A stretch of 56,495 nt of DNA from NCBI GenBank assembly GCA_041651995.1, contig JBAZID010000014.1, positions 1-56,495 on the forward strand, given 5' to 3'. The notes beneath the pieces are model-generated. The model saw only the letters and a list, made by a program, of their open reading frames with translations. It was not told the origin of the DNA and did not search any database. Made by a program: the position numbers and the translations under genes. The DNA comes from Sulfuricella sp. (GTDB taxonomy: Bacteria > Pseudomonadota > Gammaproteobacteria > Burkholderiales > Sulfuricellaceae). The first letter of the stretch is position 1, and each line of letters opens with the position of its first letter. This document shows positions 48,256-56,495 of the stretch, piece after piece.

Positions 48256-50091
48256 CTACTTGCCGGGCGCTTCGGCTGTTTCACGCACGATCAGCCAGTT
48301 GTTTCCCTGCCGTTCCCATTCCAGGGTCTTGAGTGCCACGTCGCGATAGGCGGTTGAGCCGTAAGCTTGCCGGAACGAGGTGGTGGCATGTTGGGGGTCA
48401 CGCACGTTCAGCTTGATGCCGGTGATCTCCAGAGAGAGGGATTGGGCGCGGCTGATGGTATTTTTACGCCTGGCTGCCCATGTTTCTCGCTTGCTGCCAT
48501 CCGCGGGCATAAAGTCCGGCGCGTAGGCATTCAGATAAGCCTCGATGTTCTGGCCCGACCAGGCGGTTGACCAGGCTTTCAGCGCTTGGGCTACTTCATT
48601 TTCCGGGGTAACCGGCGCCACGGGTTCGGGCTGTGCCTGTTCCACCGGCTGGGATTCCTTGTGCATCTGCAATGCGCGTGCATTGAGCGCGTTCTTGTCG
48701 GCGGTGTACAGGGTGACGGCATCGGCGGGGCATTGCGTGGCGGCATCTTCGCCAGCCGCCCAGTTTTCCAGTTCCGGCACTTCGGCCTCATGTTTTGCCG
48801 AGACGCCCAGTGCGGGCAGCAGGCGCCCCATGCCAGCCTGTGTCCGGACATAGGCGATGGCCAGGTCATGCTCTGCATTGCTGTAGGCGCGCTTGGCCTG
48901 GAACAGTTCGTTTTCGGTATCGAGCAGATCGAGCAGGGTGCGCTGGCCGATATCGAACTGCTTGCGATAGGCGTCGCGTGCTTTCTCGATTGAAAGCTGG
49001 TGCTGATCGAGGTAATTCATCTGTTCGTTGAGCTTGCGCACATCGTTGTAGGCGATGGCCAGGTTCTGGCGAATATCGCGGCAGGCCTTGTCGCGGAGAT
49101 CGCGAGCGACGTTGGCCTGTTCGATGAACTGGCGTTTGCGCGCCACATCGGACAAGCCGTTGAACAGGTTCCAGCTGAGCACCACTTCCGCGGTCTTGTT
49201 TTCATGCTGGCCGATATAGCCGTTGAGGTTCTGGCCGTGATCCTGCTTGAAGCGCAGGTCCACCCGGGGCTGAAATGCGGCTGAGCGCACGGATGCGGCA
49301 TAACTGGCGGAGCGAACATTTTCAATCGAAGCGCGCAGGGCAGGATGCCCGGTTTGCGCAATCTTGAGGGCTGAGCCAGCCTCCTTGGGCAAATCCTGTG
49401 ACAGGTTGGAAATTTCTTCCATTTCCCTGGCCGGGAATTCTCCGGCAATGCGCTGGAAGCGGGCGCTGACATCGTGCAGGTTTGAAGTCTCGGTCAGCAG
49501 GTTCGCCTCTGCCAGCGCCAGACGGCCTGAAGCCTGCTCCAGGTCCACGCGGCGGCCAACGCCGGCCTGGACTTTCTTCTCGATCTGTTCGAATACCGAA
49601 CGGTGGCGGATATAGTTTTCTTCCGCCAGGTTGACCAGCTTGCGATAGCGCAGCACGTCAAAATAAGCGCGTGCGGTTTCCAGCGCGATGTTCTCGGCGT
49701 TATCCTGCAGTTCCAGGGCGCGGACCAGGCGGGCGTGATCGAGGCGTTTGACCTCATTGCGCGTGGCGAACCCGTCATATAGCATCTGGGTTAGGGTCAG
49801 CGTGGCCGAGTTGCGCGTATAGTCGCTCTGCAGCAGGGGGTCGTCCCTCGACTCGCGGCCTTTGCCGGCGGAAAGATCGAGACGTGGCAGGAAGGGGCCG
49901 AAGGCCGCGTCGCGTTCCTCTCCTGCCGCTTTGAAAGTATGCCAGCGCGACAACACCTCGGGATTGGTGAGCACAGCGTTTTTTACCGTCTCCCTGAGCG
50001 TTTGCGGCTGGGCGCCGGCCAGCGAGGGGGCGAGCAGCAGCATGAACCAGCAGAGAGGAAAACGTTTTTTGTGCCGCTTTGAAATAGCCAA
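48256..50091 (-). CDS. TolC-family outer-membrane efflux/secretion protein with C-terminal NTF2-like domain
   Basis: 611 aa starting at TTG 50091 with AAGGA 9 bases upstream. Signal peptide (WFMLLLAPSLAGAQ). Residues about 30-430 are a TolC/LapE-type protein with two structural repeats of coiled-coil helices (LETARAYFDVLRYRKLVNLA, RLALAEANLL and YRKQFDIGQRTLLDLLDTEN, ELFQAKRAYSNAEHDLAIAY). A linker (430-500) leads to an unusual C-terminal domain of about 110 residues (ALKAWSTAWSGQNIEAYLNA, FRQAYGSTAYRDVALKTLEW), an NTF2/SnoaL-like fold also seen at the end of some L,D-transpeptidases. As a neighbour of lapG, lapD and an RTX adhesin it is probably the outer channel of the adhesin's type I secretion system; the ABC and membrane-fusion parts are not here. 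Confidence 0.87.
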   Translation of the reverse strand: MAISKRHKKRFPLCWFMLLLAPSLAGAQPQTLRETVKNAVLTNPEVLSRWHTFKAAGEERDAAFGPFLPRLDLSAGKGRESRDDPLLQSDYTRNSATLTLTQMLYDGFATRNEVKRLDHARLVRALELQDNAENIALETARAYFDVLRYRKLVNLAEENYIRHRSVFEQIEKKVQAGVGRRVDLEQASGRLALAEANLLTETSNLHDVSARFQRIAGEFPAREMEEISNLSQDLPKEAGSALKIAQTGHPALRASIENVRSASYAASVRSAAFQPRVDLRFKQDHGQNLNGYIGQHENKTAEVVLSWNLFNGLSDVARKRQFIEQANVARDLRDKACRDIRQNLAIAYNDVRKLNEQMNYLDQHQLSIEKARDAYRKQFDIGQRTLLDLLDTENELFQAKRAYSNAEHDLAIAYVRTQAGMGRLLPALGVSAKHEAEVPELENWAAGEDAATQCPADAVTLYTADKNALNARALQMHKESQPVEQAQPEPVAPVTPENEVAQALKAWSTAWSGQNIEAYLNAYAPDFMPADGSKRETWAARRKNTISRAQSLSLEITGIKLNVRDPQHATTSFRQAYGSTAYRDVALKTLEWERQGNNWLIVRETAEAPGK

Positions 50092-50175
50092 ACCTTATAT
50101 TCCTTTAAGGATTTTCCTTGAATTGCAACTTTAAAGCATTTTGCGTTCCATGTGCATGGTGAGTGCCCTCGCCAA

Positions 50176-50847
50176 ATGAAGCCAGGCGCCGGATGGTTGC
50201 GTATTTTAGCGCTCATGGTTCTACTGGCGGCATCTTTTGCCATGGCGGTCGATTTTGATCGTCTGCTGAATGGCATGAGCCAGCGCTTCGGGCAGGCGGG
50301 TGCCCAATCCCTGCGCGACTGGCAGAAACTGCTGGAGGAGGCCGGGCAGTTCAGTGCTCCGGAAAAGCTCAAGCGCGTCAATGAATTCTTCAACCGCCGC
50401 GTGCGCTTTGGCGAGGATCAGCAGATCTGGGGGCAAAGCGACTACTGGGCGACCCCCCTGGAAACCCTGGGCAAGGGGGCCGGGGATTGCGAGGATTTCA
50501 CCATCGCCAAATACTTTACCCTGCTCAATCTCGGCGTCCCCCATGAACAGCTGCGCCTGATATACGTCAAGGCGCGTATCGGCGGGATGAACAGCAGCCT
50601 TAACCAGGCACACATGGTGCTGGCTTACTACCCGGCACCCGATGCTGAGCCGCTGGTGCTCGATAATCTGATCACCGAAATCCGCCCGGCAGGGCGCCGT
50701 CCCGATCTGGTGCCGGTCTTCAGCTTCAACAGCCAGGGTATCTGGCAGGGTGCCGCGGAAGGCGGCGCCCAGGGCCCTGGCGGGACAGGCCGTCTGTCAC
50801 GCTGGCATACGCTGTTGCAGCGCGCGCGCGCAGAAGGATTCGAGTGA
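50176..50847 (+). CDS. lapG: LapG-type periplasmic cysteine protease
   Basis: 223 aa from ATG 50176 (GTG 50152 also possible). Signal peptide or anchor about 1-24 (LALMVLLAASFAMA). Bacterial transglutaminase-like Cys protease: catalytic Cys105 in GAGDCEDF, His146 in NQAHMVLAYY, Asp163 in LVLDNL, a spacing that matches LapG. The W-G-Q-S-D-Y-W-A-T-P element precedes the Cys. LapG cuts the N-terminus of a large adhesin to free cells from surfaces and is held inactive by c-di-GMP-loaded LapD. It is divergent from the tolC-like gene with about 85 bp between starts and is followed by lapD. Confidence 0.93.
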   Translation: MKPGAGWLRILALMVLLAASFAMAVDFDRLLNGMSQRFGQAGAQSLRDWQKLLEEAGQFSAPEKLKRVNEFFNRRVRFGEDQQIWGQSDYWATPLETLGKGAGDCEDFTIAKYFTLLNLGVPHEQLRLIYVKARIGGMNSSLNQAHMVLAYYPAPDAEPLVLDNLITEIRPAGRRPDLVPVFSFNSQGIWQGAAEGGAQGPGGTGRLSRWHTLLQRARAEGFE

Positions 50848-50945
50848 ATGGATAAAGTCATGCAAACGGTAATGTGGGTGCCAAAATCTCGACAGTGTTG
50901 TCAAGAACCAGTGTCTGACAGCTTAATTGCAATATAGGAACGACC

Positions 50946-52862
50946 ATGTCTATGTACCGCCAACTCTGGCTCGCGGTAATCGTGAGCACTCTTCTGGCCC
51001 TGATTGGCAGCCTGCTTGGCTCCACCCTGGGCGCGCGCGTCTATCTGCAGGAACAGTTGCAGATGAAAAATATGGATAACGCGGCGGTACTGGCGCTTTC
51101 CCTGGGGCAGACAAATACCGATGCCATAGGGATCGAGCTTGCGGTATCCGCCTTGTTCGATAGCGGACATTACGAGTTCATCCGGGTGGTCGACCCTCTG
51201 GGCAAGACGATTGTCGAACGCCAGGCACCCACAGGCCAGCATGAAGCACCGGAGTGGTTTGTGCGCCTGTTGCCGATCAGCCCCACTCCCGGGCAGGCAC
51301 AAATCAGCAGCGGCTGGAAGCAACTGGGAACGGTCACGCTGGCCAGCCACAGCCGCTTTGCCTACCGCTCCTTGTGGCGCAGCGTGATCGGGCTGATTTC
51401 GGTGCTGGGCGTGGCGGGACTCTTTAGCGGTTATCTTGCTACCCTCATCCTGCGCCGCCTGCGCGTGCCGCTGAACACCGTCATCAGTCAGGCCCAGGCG
51501 ATTGCCGAACGCCGCTTTGTGACTTCCGAGGTGCCGCGCGTACCGGAACTGCGCCAGTTGGCGGAGGCGATGAATGTGGCGGTGGAACGGCTCAAGTTCA
51601 TGTTCGACGAAGAAGCCGCGCGGCTTGAGGCCGTCAGGCAGGAGGCGAACTCCGATGCGCTGACCGGGCTTGCCAACCGCAGCCATTTCATGGCCACGCT
51701 GCGCCAGGCACTCGAAGCCGAGGATGCGCACGGCGGCAGCCTGCTGCTGATCCGGCTCGCGAACCTGGCGGGCGTCAATCAGCATATTGGGCGGGATGCA
51801 ACAGACCAGTGGCTGCACGGTATTGGCGCTGTCTTGCAGGCGGCTGCGGGCAAGAAGGGCGCCGCTGCCCGTCTCAATGGCGCCGATTTTGCATTGCTGC
51901 TGCCGGAGCATGATGGCAATACCCGTGATTTTGTCGCCAGGCTCCTTGCCAGTCTTACCAGGGAGTCCGAGCCCTATGTGAAGGAGGCGGCTGCCGCCTA
52001 CATCGGCTTCGGCGGGTTTGTGCCGAACACGGATCTGGCAGCGCTCCTGTCGCGTACCGATGCCGCGCTGGCGAGCGCTGAATCCGCAGGCATCAGCGGC
52101 ATGGCCGAAGCGGTACAGGATGACGAGGCTATGCCGCGCAGTGGCGAACAGTGGGAGCAGACCATTCGCCGCGCCCTGGCGTCCAATTGGGTGCGTCTGG
52201 TTTCCTTCCCGGTCAAGCGGCTCGATGGCTCGCTCTCGCACCGGGAGTGCCCGCTCCGGCTGATGTTCGATGCCGAAGGCGAGTGGCTGCCAGCGGGCCG
52301 CTTCCTGCCGATTGCCGAACGTTTGAAATTGACGCCGGAGCTTGATCTCGCAGCCATCGGACTGGGTCTCAAGGAGCTGGAGCAGAACCCTCAACTCGCC
52401 GGGCTGGCGATCAATCTGTCAGGCAGTTCCATCGAGTCCGTTAAATTCCGTGACAGCGTGCGCGCGCTGCTGCGAGCTTATCCCAAATCTGCCCCGCGTC
52501 TGTGGCTGGAGATTCCGGAAGCCGGGGCGTTGCAGCACTTCGATAGCTTCCGCCTGCTGTGCCGTGATTTGCAGGATGCCGGTTGTATTGCCGGGATTGA
52601 ACACTTTGGCCGCCAGTTCAGCCAGATCGGCTTGTTGCACGGCCTGGGACTCGACTACATCAAGGTGGATGCAAGCTTTATCCGTGGTATCGAAAGCAAC
52701 CCGGGCAACCAGACCTTCCTCAAGGGCCTGTCTGCCATTGCGCATGGCATCGGCATGCTGGTTTTTGCCGAAGGCGTGGTGAGCGAGGCGGAACTGAATG
52801 CCCTGAGCCAGCTCGGATTTGATGGCGCGACGGGGCCCGCGATCAAGGATGTGGCCGCTTGA
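50946..52862 (+). CDS. lapD: LapD-type c-di-GMP effector (degenerate GGDEF-EAL)
   Basis: 638 aa. TM1 about 8-27, a periplasmic PAS-like LapD/MoxY domain (about 28-150; FDSGHYEFIRVVDPLGKTI), TM2 about 152-172, HAMP, then GGDEF and EAL domains that have lost catalysis: the GGDEF loop reads R-L-N-G-A-D-F and the EAL position reads H-R-E-C-P-L-R. The EAL fold otherwise remains (PAGRFLPIAERLKLTPELDL, DYIKVDASFIRGIESNPGNQ, FAEGVVSEAELNAL). Such a protein binds c-di-GMP and signals outward, sequestering LapG. It follows lapG by 98 bp, the expected pair. Confidence 0.93.
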   Translation: MSMYRQLWLAVIVSTLLALIGSLLGSTLGARVYLQEQLQMKNMDNAAVLALSLGQTNTDAIGIELAVSALFDSGHYEFIRVVDPLGKTIVERQAPTGQHEAPEWFVRLLPISPTPGQAQISSGWKQLGTVTLASHSRFAYRSLWRSVIGLISVLGVAGLFSGYLATLILRRLRVPLNTVISQAQAIAERRFVTSEVPRVPELRQLAEAMNVAVERLKFMFDEEAARLEAVRQEANSDALTGLANRSHFMATLRQALEAEDAHGGSLLLIRLANLAGVNQHIGRDATDQWLHGIGAVLQAAAGKKGAAARLNGADFALLLPEHDGNTRDFVARLLASLTRESEPYVKEAAAAYIGFGGFVPNTDLAALLSRTDAALASAESAGISGMAEAVQDDEAMPRSGEQWEQTIRRALASNWVRLVSFPVKRLDGSLSHRECPLRLMFDAEGEWLPAGRFLPIAERLKLTPELDLAAIGLGLKELEQNPQLAGLAINLSGSSIESVKFRDSVRALLRAYPKSAPRLWLEIPEAGALQHFDSFRLLCRDLQDAGCIAGIEHFGRQFSQIGLLHGLGLDYIKVDASFIRGIESNPGNQTFLKGLSAIAHGIGMLVFAEGVVSEAELNALSQLGFDGATGPAIKDVAA

Positions 52863-52974
52863 AAAAGGCCCGCACAGGGCGGGCCAGAAAGTTCTTCCTG
52901 TAATTGGCAATCCATAGGGCCGCACTACGATGTATAACATGATATTTTACGGCAGTTTTCGTGGAGAACTTCAA

Positions 52975-53265
52975 ATGCGTCCTTCCCTGGCCCTGCAAAC
53001 CCATCGCGATGCCATTCGTGAAATCGCCCTGCGCCACCGGGTCAAGAATGTCCGGGTGTTCGGCTCTGTGCTGCACGGCGAAGATACCGAAGACAGCGAC
53101 CTGGATATCCTGGTCGAACCGACTTCAGAAACCACGATGATGGACATCGGCGCGATTCAATATGAACTCAGCGAGTTACTGGGTATTTCGGTCGATGTGC
53201 TGACCCCACGTGCCTTGCCCGAGAGCTTCCGCCATCGTGTTTTGACAGAGGCGATCCCGGTATGA
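52975..53265 (+). CDS. mntA: MntA-type antitoxin, minimal nucleotidyltransferase
   Basis: 96 aa from ATG 52975, with GTGGAG 8 bases upstream; ATG codons further upstream are not supported. Core motif G-S-x10-D-x-D is intact (GSVLHGEDTEDSDLDILVE), with the later acidic residue in the SVDVLTP strand. In known HepT-MntA pairs this protein AMPylates the toxin's tyrosine and so neutralises it. It overlaps the next gene (ATGA) and lies between lapD and the adhesin gene. Confidence 0.9.
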   Translation: MRPSLALQTHRDAIREIALRHRVKNVRVFGSVLHGEDTEDSDLDILVEPTSETTMMDIGAIQYELSELLGISVDVLTPRALPESFRHRVLTEAIPV

Positions 53266-53624
53266 GTAAAGCAGAAACGCTGCGTCTGCATGATTATCTT
53301 GGCCATATTCTGGAGGCTATCGAACGCTGCCATCTCTATGTGGAAGATATGGACGAGGTGGCGTTCTTGCAGGACATAAAAACGCAAGATGCAGTTATTC
53401 GTACCTTCGAGGTTATTGGTGAGGCCGCGAACAATATCAAGAAGCGCCATGCCGAGTTCGCCATGATGCATCCGGATATACCGTTTGGATTTGCGATAGG
53501 TATGCGCAACGCGCTTTCACATGGATATTTCAAGGTCGATTTTGAATTGGTCTGGAAAACCATCCATGAGGATTTGCCCGAACTGCACAGCCAAGTTCGC
53601 AAACTGATCGAGCCACAGGGCTGA
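53262..53624 (+). CDS. hepT: HepT-type HEPN toxin (DUF86)
   Basis: 120 aa, overlapping mntA by four bases. A four-helix HEPN protein: YLGHILEAIERCHLYVEDM, QDAVIRTFEVIGEAANNIKK, then the catalytic R-x4-H-x-Y motif as R-N-A-L-S-H-G-Y (residues about 83-90), which includes the tyrosine that MntA modifies in the Shewanella pair. HepT is an RNase that halts growth when free. All motif residues are present, so toxin and antitoxin both look functional. Confidence 0.92.
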   Translation: MSKAETLRLHDYLGHILEAIERCHLYVEDMDEVAFLQDIKTQDAVIRTFEVIGEAANNIKKRHAEFAMMHPDIPFGFAIGMRNALSHGYFKVDFELVWKTIHEDLPELHSQVRKLIEPQG

Positions 53625-53675
53625 TTCAGCCTTGACCTCCCCCGCTTCCAGTTCCTCAGACACACAAATAGGCTT

Positions 53676-56495
53676 TTAGTCAGAGATCAGCTTGCCCTTG
53701 TTGAGCAGGTCCTGGATGATCTGTTGATCTGAGCTGAATGTGCCGCTCGCTGTCAGGTCTGCCCACTGTCCCTGCAGGATAATCGTCTGGTCGGCTGCGC
53801 CTGCGTTATAGCCACCGGCAAATCCTCCGCTGGAGCTGATCTGTACCACGGCATCCGTACCCGATTGCGTAAAATGCAGGAAGCTGGTGAGATTCGTGGC
53901 GTCACTGCTTTCGCCTTGCAGGAGGTCGCGCAAGTCCAGCTTGTCTCCGCCTGCTGCCGCGGCAGCGCTATTGAAGTCCTGCACGGTATCTGCCGCGGGC
54001 GTTCCGGCGACGCCACGGTCGGAAAGTTCCCAGTGGAATGTGTCGGAACCCAGGCCGCCGATCAGCAGATCGTTGCCGGCACCGCCGGCCAGTGTGTCGT
54101 TCCCGTCGCCACCGTTCAGCGTGTCCGAGCCTGCGCCTCCGCGCAGCACATCCTCGCCGGCGCCGCCATTCAGCATGTCGTTTCCGGCGCCGCCTTCCAG
54201 AATGTCATGGCCGTCGCCGCCGCTCAGGGTGTCGTCGCCGTCGCCGCCGATGATGCGGTCATTTCGTATTGTGCCGGTGATGGTGTTGGCTGATGCGTCG
54301 CCGAAGATGTTGTTGGCCATCACGTTGAGCGTCAGGGTTGCCGCTGCGCTGGTATCGCCATCGGAATCGGTCAGCACGTATTCGACTTCGACCGGGGCCA
54401 CCGCGGGCGCAGTGTTGTTAAGTTGCACGCTCTCGAACGTGACGCTGGTAACCCGGGCATAGGCCGCGCTATTGGCCTCGATTTCGATGCGGCCGATATT
54501 GCCGAACTCGGCGGGCACCGTAACCGTGCCTTCCTGGTTGCTGTAGAACTGGCCGATCTGGTTGCCCGCCACGTCGAACACCGTGTAGGTCAGTGCGTAG
54601 ACCACACCGCCCGATGCGCCGAGGTTGCTGGCCCCGGAGGCAATCACGAAACTGACATCCTGCACGCCGTAGGGATGGGTCGCCTGGTTAAAGCTCACAA
54701 CCAGGCGTTCAAGGTTGTCCACCGTCCGGTTTTCATCAATGGTGAAAATATCCGGCCCGCCGTTAACACCCACGCCATCACTCGAGGTGCCGGTTTCGTT
54801 ACGGTAAACGAGGGTTTGTGCGGTACCGGTGCGGCTGATTCCGCTCAGCACGACGCCGCTCGCAACCGAGGGGGCGGCTGTGAAGGTGACGGTGGCCGGG
54901 GCTGCCGTAGGCGTGACCGGGATGCTCACAGTAGGTGGCGCATAGTCATAATAGCCCGTGGTATTGAAAACCAGGCGCTCGCCGCCGCTGGTGGCCTGCC
55001 AGATGAGTTCCCCGCTGGTAATGGCATAGGTAAATCCGCTGCCGGAGCCGGTGCTATTGCTGGTGAGATCGAAGGTTTGCCCACGGAAATTGATCGAGCT
55101 GACTTGTGCCTGATCGACCGCCACGTCGACGCCCGCCCCTGCAGGAGAAAAGCTCGTGACCTGACCGCCGAGGGCAAGGCCGCCATCGGTTCCCAGGCCG
55201 GTAATGACATTGCCTTCCAGATGGGTCTGGTTGGGCAGCAGCGTATCGCTATCCGGGCGTGCGACAGGCGTGCCGTCGGCAACCTGGATGGTCACGGTCG
55301 CTGGCGCGGTCACATCGCCATCATTGTCGCGCGCCACGAAATCGAGGGAGAAGCTGTCACCCACCACGGCGGATGGGGAAGTGAAGAAGGTGTAGTCACC
55401 GGTGCTGAAGTTGAATGTCAGCGTGCCGAGCCCGAATCCACTGGAGGAATTCAGCGTCAACAAGTCTCCCGCCAGCGCGGGCGGCAGGAAAGTGCTGTCG
55501 TTGCTGATCTGGCCGCTTGCGGCAGGGTCGTAAGTGAAGATTACATTCTGGTCCGGTACGCCGTTGCCATCGCTGTCGAGCATCAGCGTGATGGTCTGCA
55601 CATGGCCGCCGTCGGCCCCGAGAACGTTGCCCGCATTGTTGCCGGCCACCAGGTTTCCGCCGAATGCAGGCGGGATGGTGGAAAGCAGCGCCGAGTCGAG
55701 TTCGTTAAGGTCCGGCACGATAATCGCAGGGTCCTTGATCCCGCTGCCGTCGGCATCCACGTTGTGGATATTGTTGAGATGCTGCGGATTGGCAATGCCG
55801 GTACCGACGCCTACGCCGTAGGAATCGATATTGTTGCTGGCAACGAAGGTGTCATAGCCTGTCACGCCAACCGGGTCGGTGATATTGCCGACCGAGGGCT
55901 CGCCATCCGAGAGGAAATATACGGCGTTTTGAACCGCAGGATCCACGCTACCGAAAGCGGTCTGTACCGCATCCAGTGCGGCCTCGTAGTTGGTGCCGCC
56001 ACTGCCCGTCATCGAATTGATGCCGTCAATGGCATCCTGCTTCGTCGTATAGGCTAAGCCACTGTTGAGAATGGTGGCGCTGCTGGAGAATGTGATCAGT
56101 TTGATCGACACGTTCTGCGCCTGGTTGAAGTACTCCTCCACCAGCTGAACCATTGCCGCCTTCGCCATATCCAGACGAGTGGTGATGGTGGTGGAGCCGT
56201 CCGGATTGATCTGCCGCACCGCGCCGCCCGCCGTGGCGCTGGTCATGCTGCCAGAAACGTCGAGTACCAGTACGAGGTTGTAGCTGGGCAGGGGGTTCTC
56301 GGATACTTCCATCACCTTGTCGTAGGCGACCGGCTTGTCATCCACCACGGTTACCCTGAGTGCCGCTGAAGTGCTCACATTCGACACGTAATTGAATACT
56401 TCATTGACCGACAGATCGTTGGCCGGCGCGCTGTTGTCAGCCGGTTTGAGCAAGGTATAGGTGTAATCGCCGGCGCAGTGCCCGTGCTATCGACT
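53676..56495 (-). CDS. RTX adhesin with VWA domain, C-terminal part (cut by window end)
   Basis: About 925 residues are visible, from near the window end to the stop at 53676. Order: a linker, a von Willebrand A domain with MIDAS D-V-S-G-S (Asp65 of the visible part) and YFLSDGEPSVG, two or more Ig/cadherin-like repeats (DFVARDNDGDVTAPATVTIQ, VEYVLTDSDGDTSAAATLTL), then a run of nonapeptide calcium-binding RTX repeats (IIGGDGDDTLSGGDGHDILE, GGAGNDMLNGGAGEDVLRGG, and more), and a type I secretion target domain at the end (SDTFHWELSDRG, DKLDLRDLL). It is secreted by a T1SS and probably released by LapG. The frame breaks at about 56470: an upstream D-S-T-G-T-A-P/G-D-Y-T-Y-T-L-L phase change needs one extra base, by mutation or assembly error. 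Confidence 0.88.

Noticed and set aside
54423..56057. 544-codon open frame on the plus strand
   Set aside because: Antisense shadow of the adhesin gene, whose sense frame has clear VWA and RTX domains; the product resembles nothing.
1..56495. tRNA or rRNA genes
   Set aside because: No cloverleaf with a GGTTCRA T-arm and CCA end, and no rRNA-like sequence, was recognised; a covariance-model scan would be needed to exclude them fully.

Overview
The window looks like a piece of a betaproteobacterial chromosome, most plausibly from the Nitrosomonadales (Gallionellaceae/Sulfuricellaceae-like). The support is gene content: a second long IF-1 beside a cold-shock protein, mutL-miaA, an EnvZ/OmpR pair, a PEP-CTERM protein, and a very large multihaem cytochrome locus like the porin-cytochrome (PCC3-type) clusters I recall from Fe(II)-oxidising Gallionellaceae. 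The taxonomic call is inference. No tRNA, rRNA, CRISPR array or complete insertion sequence was seen.

Region by region. (1) 1-6956: the end of exbD and a TonB-like protein converge on a minus-strand cluster: a REC-HPT protein, a TonB-dependent receptor, a YfiR-like periplasmic protein and a hybrid histidine kinase, probably one ligand-sensing phosphorelay. (2) 7201-12443: a MITE-like element, a NYN-LOTUS RNase-like protein, a PEP-CTERM protein, cspA, an IF-1 paralogue, small hypotheticals and a polysaccharide pyruvyl transferase-like protein. (3) 12740-23303: housekeeping genes (adk, mutL, miaA, xseA, a YajD-type HNH nuclease). Within them lies an ompR-envZ pair flanked by small secreted Gly-rich proteins. 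An identical 15-bp palindrome, GTAACACACTGTTAC, stands before the first of these proteins and in the divergent ompR promoter. (4) 23373-36142: an apparent electron-transfer locus. It holds a membrane ferredoxin-flavoprotein, a His-rich membrane protein, a 24-CXXCH cytochrome, a cytochrome with 62 CXXCH motifs plus one CX4CH, an outer-membrane barrel with an N-terminal TPR region, and a CcmI/NrfG-like assembly factor. (5) 36559-45480: a type I restriction-modification island, hsdM-hsdS-TIR-(41-aa ORF)-AlbA/Schlafen ATPase-hsdR, with start/stop overlaps at most of the internal junctions, followed by the remnant of an Mrr-like nuclease. (6) 45652-56495: sodB, ybiB, another Gly-rich secreted protein, a TolC-like protein with an NTF2-like tail, lapG, lapD, an MntA-HepT toxin-antitoxin pair, and the 3' part of a VWA/RTX adhesin cut by the window edge.

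How the genes may work together. The cytochrome locus could carry electrons from an extracellular donor through a very long haem wire and an outer-membrane barrel to periplasmic haems and a membrane b-type protein. The divergent Fe-S flavoprotein is a possible link to NAD(P). LapG/LapD would control release of the neighbouring RTX adhesin in response to c-di-GMP. The restriction operon appears to be a layered defence locus in which a TIR protein and a Schlafen-like ATPase ride with the HsdMSR genes. EnvZ/OmpR probably autoregulates and drives the small secreted proteins.
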